Program-made: the position numbers and the translations under genes
The notes under the pieces: model-generated
What the model was told of the DNA's origin: nothing
Databases searched by the model: none
The model's input: only the letters and a program-made list of their open reading frames with translations
Shown here: piece after piece, positions 1 to 4,656 of the stretch
How the letters are laid out: the number at the start of each line of letters is the position of its first letter
Numbering within the stretch: position 1 is the first letter of the stretch
From: Candidatus Aminicenantota bacterium
Lineage (GTDB): Bacteria; Acidobacteriota; Aminicenantia; UBA2199
Length of the DNA stretch: 5,214 bases
Direction: 5' to 3'
Assembly (NCBI GenBank): GCA_024644125.1
Contig: JAHELQ010000405.1
Location: forward strand, 1-5,214

Positions 1-1032
1 TCCCACCTCCTCCGCATCCAAAAATTCCTCCAATTCAAACCCAAACTGGATGAACTCAACAAATCAGGAGAGTTATCCGAACAGGAACAAAATAAAAAAT
101 TGAGTGAACTAAATATTCAGCATCCTGAAGATTTCATAGAAATCAAAGCCCTTCAACTCTTTGAACGTCCTCGCCTGGACACAATTTTAATCATCCTTGG
201 TACCAATCAATGTGAACCATCTGAAAAAATGGATGATGGTTTATATTTTAAAGATGAAATAGCAGTGAGGAAATATGTCAGCTTGTTGATCGCTACCTCT
301 AAATCAGAGGAATCTTATCAAATAAGTGTCAATACGATCCGCGATACAATTTCCAGTCGCATGGTGAAAATTCCCGCTGGCAAAATCCGGTTGAAAGATG
401 AAAATTCCGAACATGAGTTTACTACAAAAATCAATGATTTTCTCATAGACAAATACCCGGTTACCCAGGATATTTATCGTGAGATTACCGGAGAAAGCCC
501 AGGCCATTTTGAAGGTGACGATCGCCCTGTGGAGACGGTATCCTGGTTCGATGCCGTCAAATTCTGCAACCTTCTGTCCGAAAAAGCCGGTTATAATCCC
601 GCATATAGTATTGAAGGGAAAAAAGTACTTCTGGATATTAAATCAAATGGTTTCCGTCTTCCCACTGAAGCTGAATGGGAATACGCCTGCCGCGCCGGTT
701 CAACAGGAGAACGTTATGGCGAACTAGATGATATTGCCTGGTATGAGGCGAATTCTGGTGGACAAACCCATAGCGTGGGGCAAAAGTTACCCAATAATTG
801 GGGGCTTTACGATATGTTAGGGAATGTTTGGGAAAATTGTTGGGACTGGTACGGAGAATATCCACAAGATGAAATAGATATATGGTCTGGACCTGAGAAT
901 GGCGAAAATCGTATTTTGCGAGGAGGTAGTTGGCTCAATGAAAGTGATCTTTGCCGCTGTACCTACCGACTCGACGATCTTCCTGCAAATCGGGACGGCT
1001 ACTCCGGCTTCCGCATTGCCAGATCTCTGTAG
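1..1032 (+). CDS. SUMF1/FGE-like domain protein, 5'-truncated by window edge
   Basis: The frame is open from base 1 to the TAG at 1030-1032, so the gene very probably starts upstream; the TTG at 100 is only an internal possibility and has no good ribosome site. 343 residues are visible. The first ~120 (bases 1-360) are charged, mostly helical-looking and unrecognised. From base 361 (MVKIPAG) a typical formylglycine-generating-enzyme/sulfatase-modifying-factor domain runs to the end. Landmarks are DKYPVTQ, RPVETVSWFDAVKFCN, FRLPTEAEWEYACRAG, GLYDMLGNVWENC (where most relatives have GNVWEWC), ILRGGSW and a terminal GYSGFRIA. In true FGE two copper-binding cysteines lie five residues apart after GGS; here the first position is Asn (937-939) and only the second is Cys (952-954). 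Catalytic formylglycine formation is therefore unlikely. Many such domains are non-catalytic ligand-binding modules fused to other domains, including variable proteins of diversity-generating retroelements. No sulfatase or partner is in view. The family call is firm; the role is unknown. Confidence 0.9.
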   Translation, partial: SHLLRIQKFLQFKPKLDELNKSGELSEQEQNKKLSELNIQHPEDFIEIKALQLFERPRLDTILIILGTNQCEPSEKMDDGLYFKDEIAVRKYVSLLIATSKSEESYQISVNTIRDTISSRMVKIPAGKIRLKDENSEHEFTTKINDFLIDKYPVTQDIYREITGESPGHFEGDDRPVETVSWFDAVKFCNLLSEKAGYNPAYSIEGKKVLLDIKSNGFRLPTEAEWEYACRAGSTGERYGELDDIAWYEANSGGQTHSVGQKLPNNWGLYDMLGNVWENCWDWYGEYPQDEIDIWSGPENGENRILRGGSWLNESDLCRCTYRLDDLPANRDGYSGFRIARSL

Positions 1033-1089
1033 CCACTTTCTTCTTTGCCCCTTTGCCACTTACCACGGAAAAACAGTGCCAGTAACGAT

Positions 1090-1149
1090 GGGTGAATCTG
1101 AGACTCACCCCTGGGATCACGAACCAGGCTTCGTTGTGATGGGGGATTC
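1090..1149 (+). other. Foldable intergenic element with competing stems
   Basis: Several inverted repeats overlap here. GGGTGA (1090-1095) pairs with TCACCC (1105-1110). CCTGG (1110-1114) pairs with CCAGG (1124-1128). ATCAC plus GAA (1116-1123) pairs with TTC (1130-1132) and GTGAT (1136-1140). A longer nested fold also exists: GAATC (1094-1098) with GATTC (1145-1149), CCCC (1108-1111) with GGGG (1141-1144), then ATCAC/GTGAT and GAA/TTC around a CCAGGC loop. No T-run follows, so it is not a standard intrinsic terminator. It could be a processed 3' end of the upstream transcript, a small structured RNA or a decayed repeat. Stems were found by eye, with no energy calculation. Confidence 0.3.
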
Positions 1150-1288
1150 GATGTTTTGTTCGCGACCGGTTTAGGTGTTGCGGACTGGCAGAAATATCTA
1201 AATGCGCAGTTATATTGGGTTGGAGGGGAATTAGTTTTTGCGAACGGGGGGGGAAGTGTGTGTTTTTGTGAGGTTTGGCGGGAGTGGG

Positions 1289-1317
1289 TTGACTTTGGAA
1301 TTTGCTGTTTGTAATAT
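1289..1317 (+). promoter_or_regulatory. Sigma-70-type promoter for the RiPP-like peptide gene
   Basis: TTGACT (1289-1294) and TAATAT (1312-1317) are separated by exactly 17 bases. Each box differs by one base from the consensus TTGACA/TATAAT. Transcription would begin near 1324, giving a leader of roughly 37 bases that contains the ribosome site at 1347-1352. It is the best promoter visible in the window and points directly at the small peptide gene, which supports that gene being expressed as its own unit. Confidence 0.7.
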
Positions 1318-1346
1318 GAGAATTGTTTAGAGGAACTATATTGATC

Positions 1347-1352
1347 AGGAGG
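1347..1352 (+). promoter_or_regulatory. Ribosome binding site AGGAGG of the peptide gene
   Basis: A perfect AGGAGG lies 8 bases before the ATG at 1361. It fixes the start of the short gene and is strong evidence that this 64-codon frame is translated. Confidence 0.85.
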
Positions 1353-1360
1353 CTTATCAA

Positions 1361-1555
1361 ATGAAAAAAAGTTTTACCAAAAAGTTGTCGTTGTCGAAGT
1401 TCACGGTGTCGAATCTGGATTCTAGATCATTGACCAATGTGAAGGGCGGAATCCCCGAAACCATTTCCTGCCCGGAATTCGGTTGCGAAACCGTCGAATT
1501 CAATTGCACATTGACCTGTTTGTCCGCCAAACCTGTCACGTGCGATTGCGACTGA
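1361..1555 (+). CDS. RiPP precursor peptide, lanthipeptide-like, GG leader with Cys-rich core
   Basis: A 64-residue peptide in two parts. Residues 1-30 look like a leader: MKKSFTKKLSLSKFTVSNL, then SLTNVKGG, with no hydrophobic signal segment. The pattern K-L-x-L-x-K-x-T-V-x-x-L...V-K-G-G matches my memory of class I lanthipeptide and 'GG' natural-product precursor leaders of Bacteroidota and related phyla. The NLD at 18-20 recalls the FNLD box recognised by class I dehydratases. Residues 31-64 would be the core after cleavage behind Gly29-Gly30. It holds Cys at 37, 42, 49, 53, 61 and 63, Thr at 34, 44, 50, 52 and 60, and Ser at 36 and 55, enough for several thioether rings. The core has only one Lys and is acidic (about six Asp/Glu), unusual for a cationic bacteriocin. 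A near-consensus promoter and a perfect AGGAGG precede it. No LanB/LanC, radical SAM or peptidase-transporter gene is in view, so the chemistry is inferred. A disulfide-rich secreted peptide is the alternative. Confidence 0.8.
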   Translation: MKKSFTKKLSLSKFTVSNLDSRSLTNVKGGIPETISCPEFGCETVEFNCTLTCLSAKPVTCDCD

Positions 1556-1568
1556 GCAAATTGAATTC
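1496..1568 (+). repeat. 10-bp perfect inverted repeat spanning the end of the peptide gene
   Basis: GAATTCAATT at 1496-1505 and its exact reverse complement AATTGAATTC at 1559-1568 are separated by 53 bases. The left arm lies in core codons 46-49 and the right arm just past the stop codon. Allowing one extra A, the pairing extends by a further GC. In the mRNA this could loop out the last third of the core coding sequence. The arms are AT-rich, so chance is possible. Confidence 0.35.
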
Positions 1569-1611
1569 AGGTCCAATTTTATGAATTAAACATTTCCCCA
1601 CCCCATTCGGG

Positions 1612-1629
1612 AATTGCCGGCAATTTTTT
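1612..1629 (+). terminator. Possible weak intrinsic terminator after the peptide gene
   Basis: AATTGCCGGCAATT (1612-1625) is a perfect 14-base palindrome followed by four more T (1626-1629), so the RNA would end in a run of six U. As a hairpin it gives AATTG/CAATT with a CCGG loop, possibly lengthened by G-U pairs outside. The stem is short and AT-rich, hence only moderate confidence. Its place 57 bases behind the stop codon suits termination of the peptide transcript. Confidence 0.4.
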
Positions 1630-1662
1630 GCTCAAATTCTGGAAATGGTGTGCACGTTTTCG

Positions 1663-1689
1663 GGAGGGCGGGGCGTGTCCCGGCCCTCC
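1663..1689 (+). terminator. GC-rich hairpin upstream of the sigma operon
   Basis: GGAGGGC (1663-1669) pairs perfectly with GCCCTCC (1683-1689). After one mismatch, GGG pairs with CCC around a CGTGT loop. This is a stable stem in an otherwise A/T-rich gap. The bases right after it (TTATTCC) are not a proper U-tract, so it may be a transcript-end stabiliser or a back-up terminator rather than a classical one. It separates the peptide unit from the sigma-factor operon. Confidence 0.4.
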
Positions 1690-1780
1690 TTATTCCTGAG
1701 AAAAGCCTCATCAAACCAATGTTTTTTTTAACTTCCGGTATCCGTCCGGCTGGGGGAAATGAAAATTTATTTTTGGATGT

Positions 1781-1810
1781 AAACCTTTTGCCGCGTGATT
1801 CGGTTATAAT
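1781..1810 (+). promoter_or_regulatory. Possible promoter of the sigma-factor operon
   Basis: A perfect TATAAT lies at 1805-1810. It has no acceptable -35 box at 16-18 bases; the nearest TTG-containing candidate, TTGCCG at 1788-1793, leaves only 11. An alternative reading is an ECF-type promoter, with AAACC (1781-1785) as a -35-like AAC box and CGG (1801-1803) about 15 bases later, which would fit autoregulation by the encoded sigma factor. Initiation from TATAAT near 1817 would give a short leader to the ATG at 1854. Both readings are weak. Confidence 0.3.
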
Positions 1811-1853
1811 GTATGATACCGGTTGGACAGACGGTTTCGGATGGAGTTTCAGG

Positions 1854-1919
1854 ATGTTGAAGCGATTGGTTTTTATGTTGTTGATTATTTTTATGATAGT
1901 ATTGAGCTTGTTGAAATGA
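1854..1919 (+). CDS. Candidate 21-residue hydrophobic leader ORF coupled to the sigma factor
   Basis: Starting at ATG 1854, with GGAG at 1843-1846 (7 bases of spacing), this frame encodes MLKR followed by about 16 almost uninterrupted hydrophobic residues and a final Lys. That is the shape of a single membrane-spanning mini-protein with positive charges at the N-terminus. Its TGA stop (1917-1919) overlaps the best sigma-factor start (1916-1918) as ATGA. The sigma ATG has no ribosome site of its own, so reinitiation after this small ORF would explain how it is translated, and the same ATGA arrangement recurs at the next junction. The caution is that T-rich DNA yields hydrophobic codons by chance. 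The alternative is that this stretch belongs to an N-terminal extension of the sigma factor in another frame, starting at 1823 (TTG) or 1841 (ATG). Confidence 0.4.
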   Translation: MLKRLVFMLLIIFMIVLSLLK

Positions 1920-2515
1920 AGGTATTGACGGATAGGACATACGATCCAGGTGCGGACGAAGAATCGCTGGTGCGCCAGGCCCAGGACGGCAGTATTGCGG
2001 CGTTCGAACAGATCATCGTCCTGTACCAGAAGAGGATATTTAAAATGGCATACGGATATTTAAAAAACCAGGAAGACGCGAAAGAGGTTGTGCAGGAGAC
2101 CTTCTTGAGATTGTACAAGGCCATCGGCGCTTATCGGGAAGGCAACCGTTTCAGCTCCTGGTTGTATCGTATCGCCACGAACCTATGCGTCGATCAATAC
2201 CGCAAAAACAAACTGAGGAGTCAACGGGAAGGAGATACAGACAACCTGGTGGGCGATCATTACCAGGTGGCGGAGACCGAGGACCCGGAATTGCATATGG
2301 CGAACGAAACCATGAAAACTCAAATCCATCAAGCGGTGTCAAAACTGTCCAAACAAGAAAAAAAGGTATTTATGTTGAAACATTTCAGCCATATGAAATA
2401 CCAGGAGATCGCCGAGGTGATGGATATCTCGGTGGGAACCGTCAAATCAACCCATCACCGGGCCGTGACCAACTTGAAAAAACATATTCAGGCCCAGGAC
2501 GGGAGGGCGTCATGA
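1916..2515 (+). CDS. ECF-type RNA polymerase sigma factor
   Basis: A 199-residue group 4 (extracytoplasmic function) sigma factor. Region 2 covers about residues 30-97, with the core-binding and -10-recognition signature DAKEVVQETFLRLYKAI and then FSSWLYRIATNLCVDQYRKN. A variable acidic linker (about 100-133) follows. Region 4 covers about 134-187 with the helix-turn-helix YQEIAEVMDISVGTVKS; the usual SRLHRAR ending is changed to STHHRAV. Length is typical. I chose ATG 1916 because the conserved ECF start (EESLVRQAQDGS) then begins near residue 15. Longer starts at 1823 or 1841 only add a T-rich tail without family support. The ATG lacks a Shine-Dalgarno site but overlaps the stop of a small ORF. 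Its stop overlaps the anti-sigma start by ATGA (2512-2515), so the two are translationally coupled. It probably directs RNA polymerase to envelope-related promoters, possibly including its own operon. Confidence 0.95.
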   Translation: MKVLTDRTYDPGADEESLVRQAQDGSIAAFEQIIVLYQKRIFKMAYGYLKNQEDAKEVVQETFLRLYKAIGAYREGNRFSSWLYRIATNLCVDQYRKNKLRSQREGDTDNLVGDHYQVAETEDPELHMANETMKTQIHQAVSKLSKQEKKVFMLKHFSHMKYQEIAEVMDISVGTVKSTHHRAVTNLKKHIQAQDGRAS

Positions 2516-3330
2516 ACACCTGCAAACAAATTAGAGAGAATCTGACTGCATATATCTGCGGCGAATTGTCGCTCCAGGAAACCCAATGGATCGCGGAGCA
2601 TCTTGAAACATGCGGCGCGTGCCGCGACGAGTACAACGAGCTCGCACAATTGTTGGGAAGCATCGATGAGAGCGATCGGGAGACCGAGGAATTGATGGAC
2701 CGGATGGATTGGGGCGGCATGGCATCCGAGATCGCCGGCCGGGTGCGGGCGGAAGCGGAAACTCAAAAACACCTGGCTGTCGTCAACGGCGGCAATGAAT
2801 CCCACGTGCGCAAGGGCGGCTGGAAGATTGTCGCTCCCGCCATGACCGCGGTGTTTTTCCTGGGATTGTTTTTGGGGTATCTCCTGTTTTATTCGCCCGG
2901 AGTGAACCCTGTGACACAAACAAACGGACCTGTAACCGACGACGTATCGTTGGCGCGGTTGGAATTGGCTCTGAACCAGAAAGAAGTGCTGGATTATCTG
3001 AAACAGACCCAACTAATGCTGACCGACATCATGAACGAGGAACCGGTTGGCGCCAATCACGCCATGATTTCCCAGCCAGATTTGGGGAGCGAGCGGGCAA
3101 GAGGGCTTCTGGAGAAAAACCGGTATGTCAGCCAGAATCTGGATAGGTCCCAGCTTGGCAGCGCTCAAAACGTATTGGAGAAGACCCGGTTCTTACTGAC
3201 GGAGATTGTGATGATGGACCGATTGACACCGGAGCAATTGCAATTGTTGCGGGATTATGTCAGGCAGGAACGGTTGTTTTTGAAGATCCGGCTGGTGGAG
3301 AAAGAGCTCAGCCGTCAAAATGGAATGTAA
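2512..3330 (+). CDS. zf-HC2 transmembrane anti-sigma factor
   Basis: 272 residues. The N-terminal cytoplasmic zinc-binding anti-sigma (ZAS/zf-HC2) domain shows Cys4 and then HLETCGAC, giving His30-x3-Cys34-x2-Cys37. This domain binds and silences the cognate ECF sigma factor. A linker leads to one membrane segment at about 105-127 (IVAPAMTAVFFLGLFLGYLLF). The remaining ~145 residues should lie outside the membrane and look helical, with coiled-coil-like stretches (LARLELALNQKEVLDYLKQTQ and LLTEIVMMDRL...RLFLKIRLVEKEL). From memory this tail resembles those of zf-HC2 proteins in Acidobacteriota-like genomes. Start ATG 2512 is set by the ATGA overlap with the sigma gene, a GGGAGGG site at 2501-2507 and the placement of Cys4; an in-frame extension back to 2185 would only read through the sigma gene. 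The outer tail is the likely sensor that releases the sigma factor. Confidence 0.92.
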   Translation: MNTCKQIRENLTAYICGELSLQETQWIAEHLETCGACRDEYNELAQLLGSIDESDRETEELMDRMDWGGMASEIAGRVRAEAETQKHLAVVNGGNESHVRKGGWKIVAPAMTAVFFLGLFLGYLLFYSPGVNPVTQTNGPVTDDVSLARLELALNQKEVLDYLKQTQLMLTDIMNEEPVGANHAMISQPDLGSERARGLLEKNRYVSQNLDRSQLGSAQNVLEKTRFLLTEIVMMDRLTPEQLQLLRDYVRQERLFLKIRLVEKELSRQNGM

Positions 3331-3341
3331 CGAGGTTTAAG

Positions 3342-4166
3342 ATGAAAATACAGCGTATGGCAATCATGGTGTTGATACTGGCGGTGGCCGCGGCCCCGGC
3401 GCTGGGCGACAGCGACAGCGAGCTCTTCAACAAGGCGAAGCTCTCGCTCTTCGACAAGCAGTGGAAGTCGGCGCTAGAAGATCTGGATATATTGATTGAT
3501 ACGTATCCCGGATCGAAACTTCTACCCCTGGCGTTGTTCTACAAGGCAAAATGTTTCGAAGAGACAAACCGGCCGTTGGACGCGGCGGAATTTTACGAGA
3601 GGTACATCACGGTCTCGGATAACGAAGGGCTTCGGGAAGAGGCGTCGGTGGCGGTAATCGACATGTACGCCCTGTTGGACAAGAATGGGGAATCGAGGTA
3701 TATAGATAAGGTCATAGGTTTTCTGGAGAACCGCAATCTGGCGGTACGTTACTATGCGGCCTTCAAACTCAGTTATGTAAAGGACAAAAAAATAGCCCGT
3801 AAGGCGGTGCCTGTGCTCAAGCGGATCGCCGCGGTGGAAACGGATCAGGAATTGATGGATCGCGCCAATATCGCGTTGATGCGCATCGACCCATCGTATT
3901 TGCAAAAGCCTGCGGAAAAGCGGTTGGCGAACCCGACGGCTTTGAAAATCCGGGTCTTCAATAAACAAGCGAAAAAGGATTCTTTATCTCTCAATATACC
4001 GTTCGCCCTGGCGCGATTGGCTCTGGACGCCCTACCGCCGAACGACCGTGAAAAATTGAAAAAAGCGGGTTACAATCTCGAAAATATCATCGACTCTTTG
4101 GTGGAAAGCGGAGAAATCTTGAAGATCGAGGGAGACGAAGAGATCTTCAGGATCTGGGTCGAGTAA
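3342..4166 (+). CDS. Secreted TPR/HEAT-repeat protein with SHOCT-associated-like C-terminal domain
   Basis: 274 residues. A signal peptide occupies about 1-22 (positive start, hydrophobic core, A-L-G before Asp23), and no lipobox Cys is present, so a soluble periplasmic location is likely. Residues ~25-95 form two TPR-like units (FNKAKLSLFDKQWKSALEDL, ALFYKAKCFEETNRPLDAAE), in the style of BamD/YbgF-type envelope proteins. Residues ~118-185 look like HEAT-type helical repeats (LAVRYYAAFKLSYV, ELMDRANIALMRID). Residues ~200-274 are a separate alpha/beta domain running from LKIRVFNKQAKKDSLSLNIPFAL to IFRIWVE, and it aligns with the whole mature part of the next gene's product. The start has GAGG at 3332-3335, 6 bases upstream, and lies 11 bases behind the anti-sigma stop, so it is in the same operon. 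A role as partner or target of the sigma/anti-sigma system in envelope sensing is inference. Confidence 0.8.
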   Translation: MKIQRMAIMVLILAVAAAPALGDSDSELFNKAKLSLFDKQWKSALEDLDILIDTYPGSKLLPLALFYKAKCFEETNRPLDAAEFYERYITVSDNEGLREEASVAVIDMYALLDKNGESRYIDKVIGFLENRNLAVRYYAAFKLSYVKDKKIARKAVPVLKRIAAVETDQELMDRANIALMRIDPSYLQKPAEKRLANPTALKIRVFNKQAKKDSLSLNIPFALARLALDALPPNDREKLKKAGYNLENIIDSLVESGEILKIEGDEEIFRIWVE

Positions 4167-4253
4167 GCAGTAACGCACAAACGGGAAAAAAATGGATATC
4201 CAAAAATATAAGTGTAGGTTTAAATCTGTTGAAAAAATTAAACAAGACAAAAC

Positions 4254-4259
4254 AGGAGG
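4254..4259 (+). promoter_or_regulatory. Ribosome binding site AGGAGG of the small secreted protein
   Basis: A perfect AGGAGG with 7 bases before ATG 4267 decides the start. It rules out the in-frame ATG at 4192, which would place 25 charged residues ahead of a clear signal peptide. Confidence 0.85.
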
Positions 4260-4266
4260 AACGACA

Positions 4267-4629
4267 ATGAAAAGTAAGTGGTTTGTAGTAATGATCGTAT
4301 TGGTAGCTTTTGTGGCGGCGCTGGCGTCACCGGTGGCGGCGAGCTCGGAAAATGACCTCAAGGTTATAAAAAAAGCTAAAAAGACAGACGGTGAGTTCAA
4401 TTATTTTAAAGTGCTTGTGACGGACAACAAAACCAAAAAAATCAAAGTCAAATTGACCTTGCCCTTTTCGTTGATTGATTTTCTGGCGGACAACACCGAT
4501 GGGAAAATCAAGATGGACGGCTGCTCCATTGATATTCAGAAGTTTTTAAAGCAACTGAAAGAAGATGGAGAGAACACTCTCGTCGAAGTGTTTGAAGATG
4601 ACGAGACAGTGAAGATCTGGTTTGAGTAA
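4267..4629 (+). CDS. Small secreted protein consisting of the same tail domain
   Basis: 120 residues. A strong signal peptide covers about 1-25 (MKSKWFVVMIVLVAFV, then V-A-A before Ser26). The mature protein is short and Lys/Asp-rich. Residues ~44-120 (from YFKVLVTDNKTKKIKVKLTLPFSL to VKIWFE) match the C-terminal domain of the preceding protein without gaps over the first 23 positions, sharing the K-K...L-x-x-PF-x-L core, and again at the terminal I-W-x-E. The same pattern recalls, from memory, the domain that follows the SHOCT-like segment in YvlB/LiaX-type envelope-stress proteins; a profile search would settle that. It lies 100 bases after the previous stop in an AT-rich gap with no evident promoter or terminator, so it is probably the last gene of the operon. 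A single Cys (in MDGCSID) is present. Function unknown; it may compete with or report to the tail domain of its neighbour. Confidence 0.8.
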   Translation: MKSKWFVVMIVLVAFVAALASPVAASSENDLKVIKKAKKTDGEFNYFKVLVTDNKTKKIKVKLTLPFSLIDFLADNTDGKIKMDGCSIDIQKFLKQLKEDGENTLVEVFEDDETVKIWFE

Positions 4630-4635
4630 CTTCGT

Positions 4636-4656
4636 CTATTGCGGTCAATAGGTTTT
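4636..4656 (+). terminator. Intrinsic terminator-like hairpin at the end of the sigma operon
   Basis: CTATTG (4636-4641) and CAATAG (4646-4651) form a perfect 6-bp stem with a CGGT tetraloop, followed by GTTTTC. It begins 7 bases after the stop of the last forward gene. The stem is short and the T-run is only four long, so efficiency is uncertain. It overlaps the stop codon of the convergent peptidase gene and a second, longer hairpin (4648-4689). Confidence 0.5.

Larger units (their letters stand above)
1033..1360. other. Intergenic region between the SUMF1 gene and the peptide gene
   Basis: These 328 bases hold no convincing gene. Short open frames here on either strand lack ribosome sites and family features. 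What can be seen, left to right: a foldable segment at 1090-1149; a G-rich, strand-asymmetric stretch from about 1215 to 1290 with a run of eight G at 1246-1253; and a promoter at 1289-1317 feeding the downstream peptide gene. No T-tract terminator is evident directly after the SUMF1 stop codon. Confidence 0.6.

Noticed and set aside
1246..1253. Run of eight G as a possible phase-variation tract
   Set aside because: It lies outside any gene and about 35 bases upstream of the -35 box, not in a promoter spacer, so length changes have no evident effect.
1033..1288. tRNA, template repeat, CRISPR-like repeats or insertion-sequence ends
   Set aside because: I looked for cloverleaf arms, near-copies of the SUMF1 C-terminus, regularly spaced repeats and terminal inverted repeats, and saw none.
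935..1360. 141-codon reverse open frame across the end of the SUMF1 gene and the following gap
   Set aside because: It runs antisense to a well-supported gene, has no ribosome site or recognisable domain, and its composition reads as a chance frame.
1614..1853. Long forward frame leading into the hydrophobic mini-ORF
   Set aside because: It crosses two hairpins and has no ribosome site or family features; only the part from ATG 1854 has a suitable Shine-Dalgarno site.
2185..2511. In-frame N-terminal extension of the anti-sigma factor
   Set aside because: It overlaps the conserved sigma-factor coding region. The zf-HC2 domain begins right at ATG 2512, which has a GGGAGGG site and an ATGA overlap.
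2488..3012. 174-codon reverse frame opposite the anti-sigma gene
   Set aside because: It is an antisense shadow of a clear zf-HC2/membrane protein gene, with no motif of its own.
4193..4202. Palindrome TGGATATCCA in the gap before the small secreted protein
   Set aside because: Ten bases, no second copy and no promoter nearby; expected by chance at this length scale.
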